From contig NC_135150.1 of assembly GCF_050948215.1 (NCBI RefSeq), positions 15,231,943-15,295,942 on the forward strand: a stretch of DNA of 64,000 nt, written 5' to 3'. Of the stretch, positions 33,504-46,406 are shown one piece after another. A model generated the notes under the pieces. It saw only the letters and a program-made list of their open reading frames with translations. It searched no databases and had not been told where the DNA came from. The stretch is from Halictus rubicundus (Eukaryota; Arthropoda; Insecta; Hymenoptera; Halictidae). Numbering within the stretch: the first letter of the stretch is position 1; every line of letters begins with the position of its first letter. The translations under genes and the position numbers were made by a program.

Positions 33504-36500
33504 TAAAGTATAGAATTGTTTTTAATCAATTCTGTAAAATCTTAAAAAGAAAAATTGATTCCTTCACAATTTTAACACACTAGAAACAACGTACCGACAG
33601 TCTAAAATATTTCTAATCTATTATTGCTTTATATTTCACCCAGCCAATTTCTGCGCTAACGCATAAAAATCCGCAAAATGAAACTGAAAATACGACGGTG
33701 CAGTTTGATGTATCGCGGATCGTTCGGTACCAGAATTAAACGATTTCCGAAATCCACACTTACCGAATTTTCGCACCGGGATCCCAACTTCCTCCTCGAA
33801 GTCTGATCACCCCCTCTGCCCACGCAGCCTCCTCGATTCCCACGAGAGCGAGGCACAAGTCCGAGGAGATATTTAATTCGTGGGACACAGGTGCGTCAGA
33901 GCATCAGCGAGCCGCAGGAACGTATCGCTGGCTGTCGTGATCGCCCACTGTTCGGCAGTGGAACAAAAGGGATCCCGATCCGCGGCGCCCAGTGACCCAA
34001 TACCATGCGTACCGATCGTCGCTGGGAAATGGTCGGCAGAAACGATCCCGCGGAATTCGCGTCGCGGGCGACGCGCGCCTCCTGACGAGCATAGTATCCT
34101 CGGAGCGGAGGCTCGATTCAATCAGATGTGGCGCCATGCGGCGAGGTAGGGGATGCTCAGCGGGGAAAAAAAATGGAGAAAGAGAAAGGAGAAAGAGGAC
34201 GCGTGCAGGGATCAATGGGGGAGGGCGAGGAGGAGGAGGAGGAGGAGGAGGAAGAAAGATAGAAAGGGAGAGAGAGGGAGAGAAGGGTACGATCGAGGGC
34301 CGGCGTGTAATGCGTTGGCGTCCGGCCTCATAATACGGTAGCGGTAGTGTATTGGCGAGCGGAGCGACGTGCAAGCGCACAACAATCACGAACAAAGGTT
34401 GAAAAAAGAAGGGAAGAAAGGGGAACGAAGCGGAGATAGGAGGAACGAGAGAAAGGGATAAGGAGGGGAGGATGCGCGGGGGAGTGAAACGACGCGGAGC
34501 GAAACGAACGAATGAAATAACAATCCGTTCCGGCGGTCGGATCATCCCAGGCGGCGTGTGCTAACTAATGGCATTCAAAATTAGTCCTACCCGCGGCGAA
34601 ATTATTGGATCCGATCCCGCGGATCGCAGGCAAGATGGCCCCGACCGGCCACGGACCAAAGTTGTTCCGCGGGAACGCGGCCCACGGTAGCCGGGCCCGT
34701 CCTCGCGACCGCAATTGCGGGGCCCTCCCAGCTTCGATATTAGTTTTTGACCTCACGTCCTGCCTCATCTCCGCCACCAGACCTCGAGGACCGCCGCCGC
34801 CTCTTCCGTCGCGAAACGTTTAACTGGTTATTACGATTACGGAGTACCGCGCCCGCGCATCCTCGCGATAATCTATATCCATTTTTGTTTCCGCTCCCCG
34901 GGACCGTGATCTCTTTTTCTCTTCACCGATCCCTCCTCCTACCCCCCACCCCCGCCCCGGACCGTTTCCTTCCTTTTTTCGCCGACAGACCGCCCGGACG
35001 TCCCGCTCTCGCTCCCCTCGATTTCATGGTAATAACATCGAACGCAATCTCCGCGCTGCTGATAGAATCTGGGACCTGACGGCCGTCCCCTCTTCCTTCG
35101 TTTGTTCTACCGGCGAATCGCAATCATTCTTCTAATGAACGTCTAACGATTCCGAACTGCCCGTCTTCGCAAATGGATCTTGGATAATTAACTTGATTCG
35201 ATCAATATATACAGACACATCGGCAATTGGGGGTTCGCTAACTTGTTCGCGAAGTATCGTCGATGTTCACATTGTTATAACCTCGTGGAAAAATCGTGTG
35301 ACGTGAAAAATTGTTTCACAATGATCTGATCATTTTCTTCCTGGATTGTCTATTATCATGTAGTGGATGGGAAAGTGACGAGACCATTTCTTTTCGGAAA
35401 ATTCTGCAAATTTAAACGTCTCCGTGAACAGTGAAAAATTTGTAGCAGGCTACTATGGATCTAAAGATTGAATTCTTCTGTTTATAACAATCCCTCCAAA
35501 TTTGATCTACGATCTTCCATTTTATTTCACTTTGAGCAATGTGTCTGCCAGTATCCTCAATTTCTCAAGGACCTCTAATTGAAAATAAGAGGTAACGCAT
35601 AAATAAACTAATACTGCTTTATGGAATGCAATAATGCCTATTTATATCCATCGCAAAGTGCATTATATATCAGGAACAATGTCTTAAATTAACACAAGAA
35701 ACAACTTTAACGCGTCGAACCGGTTCTATAAAATCTATCCGTCGGCGCATCGGGTAAAAATCGCTGCCAGGCCAATACGTTACAGCCAAAAATACTGTAG
35801 CATAATTACCGCGGCGCGGAGTGCATAATTCACGGCGTTTCACGAACACCGACCAGTCTTCCCAGTTAGAAGGTTAATGAACAGACAATTAGAGGCAACT
35901 ATCGGTGTTAATGGTTATCCTACCGCAGTTATGATTCGTTCCAGGCCTCGTCCCGCTCGCTTTTGATCCACGAGGAATACGATCTATGCCCCTTTACCCT
36001 TAATCGCGTTCAAACGTGGTTACTCTCCTCTTGCTTCTCTTCTCCGCGTTCTTCGTTGCCTATCCCTTGTCCTAGCTCGTTTCGGCCTTCCGACACCTCG
36101 CAGCGTTCTAAATGCCGGTGATGAGATCATTTATCATCGTACGAAAATGTGAATCCCTCCCCTGCCACGGCTGTTCATCTCGCATCACGCTTCCGTGCTT
36201 CGCGCGCCTCGTTCCCACGAGGTGCTGCACACGGGATCGGGACTTCAGGCCCGTTCGACACGAATTTTATACCTGCTTACGGCCCATGCCAAGAGAAACG
36301 TGGACACTCTTCAGGGTATGGATACACGATTATAATAAATCATTTCACTTCTTCGGAGAATGCAGCGGTTCGATCAAATGAGTTCAAAAATAATCTAATT
36401 CGTTCGACACTTTTCTGAAAGTTGGATGTGCATAGATTGAGATTTTATAATTCACGATTCAGGCTACGGATTTTTGTGCAAATTAAAAACTGTCTACACG

Positions 36501-37956
36501 GTCAAAATCGAGCTACACATCTAGCATATATTTAATACATTTAAAATAGCACATTTAATGGCATTTTCGTTCAGAAATATGGTGTCCCGAATAATGAATC
36601 AATTCTTTCAATACTTTTATCTAGAAGAAAATGATTTCGTTCGGATACAGCCGTCAAGAATTCTATCGATAGGAATGAATAGAAGAGAATCGGTTCAACA
36701 TAAAGCGCACTTCGATCTGGGAAACCGAGTCTTAAAACCGCTGACGCAATTATACGATTGTTTGACATTTAATATTGTTACATAGTGATTAGGTGAAACG
36801 TTGAGCATTCCTCCGCCGAGAAAAATGTGCTGGACGAACGTGTCCCTGGTGATTGTGGAATTAATTCTCATTTCGCGGAGCGATTAAAAACAGTTCGCGG
36901 CGAGGCACGTGCACGTCGCGTGCGTTCTCTCGTCGGCGGTTTCTAATTAGTAACACCCGCGCAGGTGTATCACGTTCGGCGAGCAACGTCGAACGGGTTG
37001 CCTGTCTCGAGGCTGTTTCGCTTGTTCCGAGGAGAAAGCACCGCTCGATCAGCGCGATTTCGCGGGTAAACGAATTCTAATAGCGGATGGAAATAGCTGA
37101 GTGGTCTGGCCGAGCCCCCCCCCCCGAGCCACGAGCAAACGAATCGTTTTAATCCCATTCGAGCACGGGAACGTTGCCCGCGCAGCCGACGGTGGGTCGT
37201 AGACAAACGGGATGAAAGGAAACGATTCTAGGGAACAGGTGTCTGTTAATGAGTGGAACACACGGCGCCGAGAGATTTTATGGCTGGTTGGAAACTCGTC
37301 TCCTCTCGTTCCAATCTCATTGCCGTGGTCGTCACTTCGAGACACGTAGAAACAGAAATAAATTAATGTTGCTGATAGGTTTCGCGTCGACGGATCGTCT
37401 TTGTTAAGAGTCGCCCGAGTCGCGATTTATTTACGAGACTATATAACTAATCACCGGATTCGCAAATTGTAGATGAGTCCCCGGCGAACAGCGTTTGCCT
37501 TCTCTCGTTTGCGGCTTTAGTACATAGTTTCTAGCTTGGCACAACTTTATGATATAAATCATGCCTTAAAAATGTCGTTTTATTCGCGCTGTATATTCCC
37601 CGGCTGACTTATAATGTTGATCGAGTCCGCTGCCATGTTTTATGCACAGTGTCGGCCGTGAGTCATAGAGTACTTACGCCGCCCGGCGAATGTGGAATTA
37701 AATTTATAAGATTTCAGGGAAATTCGCCGATTCGTTCTCATTAATTGCCTTTACAAGTTAATTCGTTGTTTGTACCGATATTTCCGAAATTATTTATGCC
37801 ACCTGAATATGTTCTGGGCTCTTCTCGAATTCTTTGAATACATTAGACATTCTTCCTTGATGTTTGCCATGTGTTCTCCATAGTTTCGTTCTCACATTTT
37901 TTAGAGTTAGAATCGTAGAAAGTATCGCATGATTTTAAGGTTTTGGAATGTTTTTT
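33504..37956. other. unique sequence, no gene seen
   Basis: CpG-rich at 33770-35100 and 36830-37400, AT-rich between. A GGA triplet run lies at 34226-34253. The 213-codon minus-strand frame (33904-34545) translates that purine/pyrimidine-biased stretch into Pro/Ser/Leu/Phe-rich sequence and is not credible. A scrap like the hAT-MITE end (CATAAAAATCCGCA) lies at 33661-33674. Confidence 0.5.
34226..34253 (+). repeat. (GGA)n microsatellite
   Basis: About nine GGA/AGG triplets within a purine-rich tract reaching 34295. Confidence 0.85.
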
Positions 37957-38181
37957 TTAACACTAAACGCACCGAGCTATAAATGTAACAGGTACATGTT
38001 GACTTATAAAAATGACAAGATTTAATTTATTTAGACTTTGCGCGGTTCTTATTGCAATGCGTGCTCTACTAAAGATATTTATTGAATCGTTGCTCATGAA
38101 AGCATCTTTATAATTTCAAAAATTGTCAAACAAAAAATCTAGAACCGGTCATTTGACCGGTGGTGGTGCGTTTAGTGTTGA
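37957..38181. mobile_element. piggyBac-like MITE, family C, 225 bp
   Basis: Starts TTAACACTAAACGCACCG. Ends with GGTGCGTTTAGTG followed by TTGA instead of TTAA, so one target copy has mutated. The subterminal CCGGTCATTTGACCGG (38147-38162) is a near-palindrome also present in the other family members. Confidence 0.82.
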
Positions 38182-38473
38182 TCCTCTTCAATAGTTTCGC
38201 AAGGAGATCAATCTATTTTTGAATCCCTGCTTAACAGAAAAATAAAACAATTTACTCACACGCTTTCAATTTTTCTTGCTGAAATATATAAATTAACATC
38301 AACAGGTTCTGTACAGTTCCCACGAGTTAAAATTGTTCTCAAAACTAGATCACCCCCAGAATTCAATGTCAGTCAACTCTGATTCAATTTAACTGTCAAA
38401 AAACATTCTGAAAATTCCCTGAACAGAAAACAGACTGCAGGTTTGATTAATTTAACACAAAACTGCGGAGACA

Positions 38474-38714
38474 TTAACACTTTGAACGCCCAACTAGAAA
38501 CCCCAAAAATTCCATAAAATCAAAGTGTTATCTAATGAAATAAAAATTCAAAGAAATTACATGTATGATATTGAGCAATCCTCCAACTTTCTTGCATTTC
38601 ACAGATCCTAATAAAATTTGGTACAATCAATATATTAATATAAAAATTAATTTTAAAACCTGGACAAATAATTCCGTCACCCACATATGGGTGCCGCGGC
38701 GCCGAACGTGTTAA
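38474..38714. mobile_element. piggyBac-like MITE, family E, 241 bp
   Basis: TTAA at 38474-38477 and 38711-38714. Left TTAACACTTTGAACGCC, right on the minus strand TTAACACGTTCGGCGCC, with about 13 of 17 matching. Most of the interior is found again in reverse orientation at 52165-52374. Confidence 0.8.
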
Positions 38715-39736
38715 AAGAACACTACACACTATTTTCTACATATTGGGATTATTGAAAGAGAAAATTATTTCTGTCGCTCACAACTGACAGAGAAACTTTT
38801 GTTTCGCAAAAAGATCCGTTGACAAAACGCAGAACCGCGCAAGAAGCGGTGAAAGCAACAAAGTCTGTCGAATTCCGCAAATAGCCCGGTGCCCCAGAAA
38901 AAAAGTAGCGTGGTCGGTTCTAAATTTCCCGCGGTTCGTCCGAGGCTTGTTTCTCGGACGGATTTCCCGGGAGCCTCGCCGCGGCAGGAATCTCGAAACG
39001 TTAAGTAATCGCGCAAGAAATCCTCCACTTTCTCCGGCAAGAGAAGCATACCATTTTTCAATTACGTCGACACCGTCGCGCGAGCCTGTCCCCGGGTCTG
39101 TCGGTGGTTTCCGCGGAAAAGGACGAGTCGCGGCGTGTGTCGGTGCTTGTTGTACGCGGCGAGCCGCCGCCACCCACGCGACCCTCGAACAGTCGAATTT
39201 GTTTGAACGAATCCGACGGGAGCTCGAATGAGAGCTACAAGTAGCGGGGCCAGGCCTGTGTCTCGCCCACGTCCGCCTGTTGAAGACGCCGAGCCTTCGG
39301 CCGAGAACGCTGCCGGGCTCGCTCGCTCGCGCCGCGAATTTGCATAATGCGGAATCGAATTAATGGATTTAGAGCTGACGTCGATAAATATACCCGTGGT
39401 TTTATTCGCGGCCGGGCATTCAGCCTCTGATTAGGATGAATGAGGGCATTGTTCCGCGGGGTCCTTCGATTAACCCTGATGTATGATAATCGGCCGCGCA
39501 GAAAAAGACCCTCCGTGGATTTTAGACGAACGTCAACGAAATCGATTCTCAACGACGGGGAGATCGATCGCTGTTAAGATGACTGATAGCCGAATCGATG
39601 ACTTGCTATAATCAAACGATATTCAGTCTCCAGGCTTTCAGGTGTAAGTCCTTTCTTAAAAGAAAATCTTGCAGCAAAGGCTAGGTATGTCTAGATTTTG
39701 AAAATTGTGATTCTTGGCACTAAATAATCAGGAGTA
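38715..39736. other. unique sequence, CpG-rich, no gene seen
   Basis: Overlapping frames on both strands at 38765-39552 have no domains. Confidence 0.45.
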
Positions 39737-39915
39737 CAGTGAATTCTCGATATATGTCAACAATGCGGGTCTCGCCAGCGACGTGTATCCTCCAGGAGAC
39801 GTATCGTAACCGTGTTATGTTTATTTGGCGTCCGAGGCCTCTCGAGCTTCGTAGTGGGGATAATTCCGCGGCGCTTATCGTCCAGGCCTTGGCGACGTAT
39901 ATAGAGAAATCACTG
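39737..39915 (-). mobile_element. pogo/Tigger-like MITE, 179 bp
   Basis: Left CAGTGAATTCTCGATATATG after TA (39735-39736). Right on the minus strand CAGTGATTTCTCTATATACG with TA at 39916-39917. Closely similar to 45705-45880 in reverse orientation. Confidence 0.9.
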
Positions 39916-39917
39916 TA

Positions 39918-41332
39918 AGTAATAATATGTAAATAAACATGTAGAATTTATCATGTAGAATTTCACTGAAAAATGGACTCGCCTGATTTTTACACCAAGA
40001 GCGTGACGCAAGACGTGTCACCTGTCCCTGACGAGGACCAACTGAAGCTAGCTGCAATGTTTGCGAAACGTTGGAATTCCGAAGGCCCGAAACGATGGGG
40101 CCGCGAAGGCCTTAAATCTGTGATTAATTCCAATCAACTATCCCAAATTCAAATCGGCCACCTAAGTCACTCGGGGCATTAACATCAGAACGCTGTATTA
40201 TTAAATTTATCCTCAGTCACGCGAACGTTTCAATTGGAACACCTGTTCGTCGATACTTAAAAAGGCCGTTTAGATCCCCCGTGAAGATAGTTAACGGCGA
40301 GATTCCGAGAATAAACAAAGAAGAGCCATCGGAGACCGTTATATTTCAGGCTGTACTTCTTCTATCTCGCATACGTAAACGCCGATTATGCCAATAAATA
40401 GGATGGAGGGAAAAAAGAAGAGTCTTAACGGAGGCACCGATAGCCGAATATCCACGGCTATTAAACCGTCCGCTAATGCGTCTCGGACTATAAAGTTCCA
40501 AATACAGGCGGTAAATCAGCTCGGCAATAAATAGTCGGGTGGCAAGGTGGGGGATCTCGTGGAAAGAAAAAAAAAGGAATGAGGAGCAGGAGGTCGCGGA
40601 GGACAGAGGAGAGTCCGGAAAGGTGGATATCGGTTCGATTCCGCTAGAACGTTCTGAAGCGTAAAGGCCGCCATTACTTGTGTCCACAATGTCGAGGTAT
40701 TAACCCGCTTCGGCTGAATAGCCGGCGTGCACGTCTCTATGCCGGCGATCCGCGTCGCGGAGAGGAGAGGAACGGCGACGAGGACCAAGAGCACGAGGAC
40801 AGAGGAGGCAGCCGCAGCCGCAGCCGCCGGCGTCGCCGCCGCCGCCGCGTCGCGTCGCGTCGTGGAGGATGGAACAGGTATATATGTAGACGGGAACGAC
40901 CACACTTCGCTTCACCTTGCTTCACCTTGCTTCCTTCGGCTCTCAGCGTCGTGCGGCCCGCGAGAGTCGTGCCACTTGTCCTGGAATTCTCAGGGACAAG
41001 TGGCGTCCGCGAGTGGCTCGGCTCCGCTCGAGACACCGCCGAGCGGAGTCGGAGCGGAGGTCTCGAGCGGAGGCTTCCACGGCTTCCGCGTTCGCCGGAT
41101 GCGCTCAAATTCTAGAGGCGTACTCCAGATGGAGTGTAAATAAGCCCGGCTCGAGGACTCGCGACAATTCGAGCGATTCCGGCCACGTGCAACCACGCTC
41201 CCGACGTCCGCTATTCTATTGGCTCGCGAGCCTCTTCTTTCGCGGATCTACCGGGTGGCCGATGCGAAACCGAACTCCACTTTTCCCCACATCAATGTGA
41301 AATCAACTGGGTGGAAATTGGAATATTTTATA
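39918..41332. other. unique sequence, CpG-rich part 40660-41280, no gene seen
   Basis: A GCC/CGC triplet-rich stretch (40800-40862) and two TTCACCTTGC repeats (40912-40931) sit in the CpG-rich part. The frames across it (40516-41300) are Ala/Arg/Ser low complexity in every register. GGTTCGATTCC at 40633 matches a tRNA B-box, but no tRNA fold surrounds it. Confidence 0.5.
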
Positions 41333-41578
41333 TTAACACACTATCGGCCGGAAGGGTATTAATACCTTTTCCACGGACTGGCGCCAATCGGCCTTTAGCC
41401 AATACCTTTTATGCAGAACGTACGCTAAGCGTTAGTAAAGCACTTACCAATGCTTGTTTTTTTTTCATGAAATGAATATTTTGTTTTGCACAATTCTTTG
41501 TAAGCAACCTTCAGGTTGTTAAGCAACGACATGACGTGTGAGTCAGGGTCGTGGTGCTACCCGCCGATAGTGTGTTAA
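41333..41578. mobile_element. piggyBac-like MITE, family H, 246 bp
   Basis: TTAACACACTATCGGC is present at the left and as an exact reverse complement at the right, a perfect 16-bp inverted repeat including the TTAA. The interior is non-coding. Confidence 0.88.
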
Positions 41579-42305
41579 GACATTCGCGATCGGCACATTT
41601 TTCCGTTTCTAATACCGAGTACCGGCGGAAATAATGAAATTCTGAAGCTGGTTGCCGCAAACTTGTATCGCTGAAGCAAGGATAAAAATGATAAAATTTG
41701 TTTTGGAATATCAATGTTGCAATTATGTGTTGTTTAAAATAAAACGTCAGATTCGCGTCAGCGGCAATCAGGAATAGAATTTAAAATGACGCGGATTCAC
41801 GTCAGCGGTCGCGAATGTGTGAACCGAGAACGACGACCGATCGATTTGTTTGACCAATGATTTACACTTGCTAATATTTTCCGTAACTATGTTCAAATTC
41901 TAAAAAGTATGTACATGCATCGTACTTAATAATTTGACCACGTATAGTCAGTTTTTAAATATTCCTCAGAGCCAGTAGGGTGTACTGACGTCATCACTGA
42001 GGGTTAATCAGGATAGTAATTAGTAAATTCACGGTTGTAATTATTTGTGGCGTTAAAGGGAACCCTGTTTAGTGGTGCATGGTAACTGTAGGGTTAAAGA
42101 GTCGTGTATAGTCTGTTTTTGTTTTGGCACTTTTATAATAGCTCATACAGTCATTTGCTATAGTATCTGCTCACGATCTTTGTTTCTTCTTTAAGAGCCG
42201 TATAGGGTAAGCTCGTTTTAATCTGTCTACTACTTTAAATTTCATCTACTCATTTTTACCACAACAGAGAGTAAATGATTCACAATAAATAAATCTACTG
42301 CTTCT
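41579..42305. other. unique AT-rich sequence
   Basis: ACGCGGATTCACGTCAGCGG and CAGATTCGCGTCAGCGG (41794, 41749) form a short spaced repeat. No gene seen. Confidence 0.45.
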
Positions 42306-42336
42306 TACCATGAATGCATAAAATCCGCAGTCCACT
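42185..42336 (-). mobile_element. hAT-like MITE, decayed copy
   Basis: Ends CATAAAATCCGCAGTC at 42313-42335, like the right end of the 3854 copy. Upstream text (TCTGTCTACTACTTTAAATT, then CTACTCATTTTTACCACAA) is a diverged match to that copy's interior. It lies next to the intact copy at 42369, in the opposite orientation. Confidence 0.55.
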
Positions 42337-42368
42337 ACGTACTTTCTGCTGATACAATATGTAATTAG

Positions 42369-42569
42369 CAGACTGCGGATTTGATGCATTTATGACAAAA
42401 ATGAGTAGGTGTAATTTTAAGTAGCATAAATATTAGAAAAATGTAAACATACTATTATATTATTTTCAATCTGCTGAACATAATAAGAAAGGAGATAAAT
42501 TTCTATTTGACTTCGGTTCGTTGCAATTCAGGTGAAAACTGTTTATTTTGCATAAAGATCCGCAGTCTA
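42369..42569 (+). mobile_element. hAT-like MITE, intact, 201 bp
   Basis: CAGACTGCGG to CCGCAGTCTA, with 8-bp flanks GTAATTAG (42361-42368) and GTAATTAA (42570-42577) matching 7 of 8. The length equals that of the copies at 3854 and 13191. Confidence 0.9.
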
Positions 42570-42577
42570 GTAATTAA

Positions 42578-43961
42578 AAATTAATGTACTTCGGGTGCCC
42601 ATTTTGAAAATTGAGTTTCACAAAAATCAAGCTTTCTGCAACAAATATTGCCGTACATTTCGTCGGTTTCGAATGTTGGTTACTGGACACTGTGTATAAG
42701 TAGGAGAACGCGAGTACGAACGATGCGTGAACTCCGCATGCCACATGGGTTGCGGAAAAATGTCGGCCAGTTTATTGGAATTCACTTTGTGTTACCGCAC
42801 ACGGCTGCCGATAATGATCGCTGGTGCTGGCTTGTGCCCACGATTTCTGTCGATCTTTCCGATAGTTCTGATCAATCTTCGCTTTTCATTGGGCTCGCGG
42901 TTTTATCTCGATTACTCCACAAAAGAACAATAGTTTGGAAACTGTCAGTAAACAGTTAACCAGATCCTATCATATCTGGTTGTCAAGTTACCCATTACCG
43001 GTACGAAATAATCGTACTCCCACCTAGAAGCCATTTTCCTAACAACAATGCGCAGACTCCATTTTCAACAGATCTGTACTAAATTCTGCTTGGTTGCTCA
43101 AAAAACTTAACATACTAACCAAAAATCGATTCTCGGAAATATCTACATATAAAGCACCAAAAATTACAAAAAATGTTAAAAACAGTCTCCGTGTATTTGT
43201 CCGTGACTGTAGTGCTCCGTAGGAAGCAACTAGACCGCAGAACAATGCTCTGAAAATAAACAGTCCCGACTTAAAACTCAATTAAGCTCTCAACAGATGG
43301 AACCGATTAAATCGTTCGCCAGAAAGACGAATCATAACCCGTAACCCAGAAAGTGCTACTGCTAATGGTCCCAGACTCCGTCGATCAATCCATGCTCGAT
43401 CAGGCCGCTCGCATCCGTTCGATTGGTTTTTAATTGCGCTCGGTTCCCTTTGTTTCGCCGCCGCGAGATTAATTTTCCAACGATGAAAGACATCGGGTCG
43501 ATCCTCGATCCCGGCGTTCCCTTATTGATCCCGGTGATAGAACGATATCCCGTGGTAGACACGCGGGTGCACATAGTACGACAATGAGTCTACACGCTGC
43601 CCACGCGCGCGCCTGCGCTTTCGCAACGCCGCCGATAATAAGGATAATAACTCGATTTTATTGCCCACCTTTGCCCTTCCCTTACTCTCTTTTCTCCGGT
43701 CCAGGAAGACATTTTCTAGCGTCCCGTCTCACCGCCGCGCCGCCATAGTCGCACAATGCCCGGGCCTTTCGTGTCGTTCCACTTATGGTTATAATACACC
43801 GTGGCATCGGTAAACGCATCTTTGCGATTTAATATCGGGTACCCGAACGCCCCGGCGAATTGGAGTGAAGAAATTAGTTTAGTTACGACTGGCCGTTCGC
43901 TCCGCGAACTTCTTCGGCGAGTATTTAACGCAACGAGTCCTCCGCGTCATAAAGCTTCTTC
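42578..43961. other. unique sequence, no gene seen
   Basis: AT-rich to about 43350, CpG-rich after. The 103-codon frame at 42648-42959 has no domain I recognise. Confidence 0.45.
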
Positions 43962-44070
43962 TTAACCCTTTTTCCACCGTAAAAAGACATCTGTCTGCGA
44001 TCGTAAAGGGTCCGTCAGGCCCCTACAAAAATTATAGAAAGACCAGGCAATTTTTCAGAGACAGGGTTAA
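43962..44070. mobile_element. possible TTAA element, 109 bp
   Basis: TTAACCCT at the left and its reverse complement AGGGTTAA at the right. The inverted repeat is only eight bases, so this is weak. Confidence 0.3.
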
Positions 44071-45702
44071 TTGCGATCGTTCGACTCTAATCGGTTCCTC
44101 GCAGATTAACGAAACAGGCCAGAGGAATATTCGTAGTCCCCTCGACTTTTAGATTCGTGTCGCGTTAGTCTTGCTCCAGTGTTTGTTCTTTCCACCAGGC
44201 TCTCTTGTTCCTTTGTGTCGGTGTTTCTTGTGCATAGCTATCTGGCCGTGGGTGGCAGGTATGGAAGGAGGAATTTCGAACACCGGTTACAAGCGGAAGG
44301 TGAGCTTCGAGTCTTGCGACCGTTCTGTCACGTGGGAAAATTGTATCGATCGGCGACAATTGTTCCTGTGCCTTTTTTTTTAACTCCGGAGCCGTTGAAC
44401 ATTTCCACTACTCGTGAACCGCGGACCTTGACAAATGTAATTTGAAATAGAGTGATTGGAAGCATTTAATTTATTTTCAGCTTATTAAGATTGTTAAATA
44501 GAGAAACACTTCAATATTTTTACTGTTTCTTGCAATCGATGCAGACAATTTTTATTTTACATGAAAATCCGATCGAACTTGTGTCACTTTATGCATGTGA
44601 CGTTGAATGAGTTTGCAACTCTTATGTTTGTAACAATTTACTAACGCAAAAATTATTTTGAGTATGATAATTGTGAGTGGTGCTTTCGACATTCGAGTTC
44701 AATCGGGATTGCAAATTTTATACATTTGTGACAAAAATAAGTAGCTGAAGTTTAAAACAGTAGACTAACTCCTTAAAGTACTATTTCCTTCAGGGCTCAG
44801 AACTTCACCCCCCTACACAATTTCCTACTGCAGAAAGAAAATCTATATTTATTGTACGTCTACAATTGTTTTACTGCTTGATTAGAAAAATAAAATTGTA
44901 TTCCAATTTGAAGGAAATGGCTACCGTTCATATGAAATAAACTCTGTTCAATATTTTTGTGATTAGCCTGAAGAGATTAAAAGAATATAAGAGTACGGAT
45001 ATTGGAGGAAGGCAAAAATTTTGTGCGTTTTGGAGTTGAAGCAGGGAATTTTGATTTCGCACAAGAATTCGCGGTGATAATGTTCGTGCACGAAGTCGAG
45101 CGCGGTTCGAGCCGCTCGCGAGCGCCGAGGTGAAACCCGGACGGTACGGAAAGGGTCAAATAAGAGGCGCACGTCACACGTCAGCATTTACGATGACCCA
45201 ACAATGCATTCTGTTACGGGCAAAGAGAGGCGTAAATATGCTGGCAGCATAAACCACCAACGACGAGGCAACGGCACGGCCGGCCATGCGAACCCGACCT
45301 CGATTTTCCAACGGCGCGCGGCGGGCTTGCATCACCGCCGGAACATTTCCCTACCGTGACACTTTATAGCGCACTCAATCCGAATAAGTTTCGCGGGATT
45401 TCCTCGAGGTAGTTTGCCGCCCCCGACTGCTCGGGTATCGCCATCAATAACCCCCGCTCGCCGTAGGAAATACGGCGCTCTTACGCTGAATTGGCACAGT
45501 GTCTAGAAAATCGCGCACGCAACAGTGTTTTATCGCTGGAACGGTTTCCAGGTCGAGTATTCGATTTCGTCAGAGGAACTATTTTTCGACCCTCATAGGA
45601 TCATTAAATATGCTTGCTTTTATGATTAAGTGTTAATTTGTATTCGAGGCACAGTTTCCCAATACTCCTACGTCCTTTAAGAGAATTCGCCCATTTTCTG
45701 TT
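44071..45702. other. unique sequence with hAT-MITE scraps, no gene seen
   Basis: Diverged pieces resembling hAT-like MITE ends lie at about 44540-44575 (CAATTTTTATTTTACATG) and 44705-44760 (TTTATACATTTGTGACAAAA). Otherwise single-copy; CpG-rich at 45060-45560. Confidence 0.45.
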
Positions 45703-45704
45703 TA

Positions 45705-45880
45705 CAGTGATTTCTCTATATATGTCGGCAAGGCCTTGATGATAAACGTCGCGGAATTATCCCCACTACCAATATGCCTAGTGAGGGGCCACGAAGCTCG
45801 AGAGGCCTCGGTAAACATAACACGGATGATACACGGCGCTGGCGAGACCCGTGTTGTCGACAAATATCGAGAATTCACTT
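45705..45880 (+). mobile_element. pogo/Tigger-like MITE, ~176 bp
   Basis: CAGTGATTTCTCTATATATG after TA (45703-45704). The right end ATATCGAGAATTCACT is followed by TTTA, so the last base of the terminus is altered. The interior matches 39737-39915. Confidence 0.85.
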
Positions 45881-45881
45881 T

Positions 45882-46350
45882 ATAGGGCCTTTACAAATTG
45901 GGAATAAAGCGCGTCCATGTTTTTCAGAATAATTTTCCCACTCTACTTTTCACTCCAATGTTGTGTTCAATTTTTATTAGAGGTACAATTTTTCTAGATT
46001 TATGAATTAATTAATTTTATTATGTGGTTTCATGAACTTTTCCTTTCTCTGACTTAAATTTCGCGTCAGTCCATTTTCGGCTCATGTTGTGTGCGTGTGA
46101 GGGTGGCGTGGTTGTAGCGGCGCTGTTGTGTCTTTGTATTGTGTGAGCGAGCGTCTTCCGTTTTTGGTGCGTGTCTGTGTACGTTAAGGACGCATGTGCG
46201 TTTATAATCCTCTTTTATTAGAAAAATCATTGTGTCTTGTTGTGTAAGCTCAGTACCATTAAATAAAATGTGAAATTGTGAATAAAACAAGTTTAATTGA
46301 ACAGAGGTACTTAGAAACAAAATTTCTTTACGAAATAAAAATGGAAGAGT
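45882..46350. other. unique AT-rich sequence
   Basis: GT-rich stretch at 46083-46200. No gene seen. Confidence 0.45.
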
Positions 46351-46406
46351 TAAAGTTAATTACTTCCGTCACCCCTACATGGGTGACAGGGTACTTACCG
46401 AGTTAA
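46351..46406. mobile_element. family-E end fragment abutting family B
   Basis: TTCCGTCACCCCTACATGGG then TGACAGGGTACTTACCGAG and TTAA matches the right end of family E (38679-38714) in layout. Its terminal TTAA at 46403-46406 is also the left target of the family-B element. Confidence 0.55.

Noticed and set aside
33904..34545. 213-codon minus-strand frame
   Set aside because: It translates a purine-rich microsatellite region and overlaps open frames on the other strand. Composition is Pro/Ser/Leu/Phe low complexity with no domain.
40633..40643. GGTTCGATTCC, a tRNA B-box match
   Set aside because: No A-box at a suitable distance and no acceptor, D or anticodon stems can be drawn around it.
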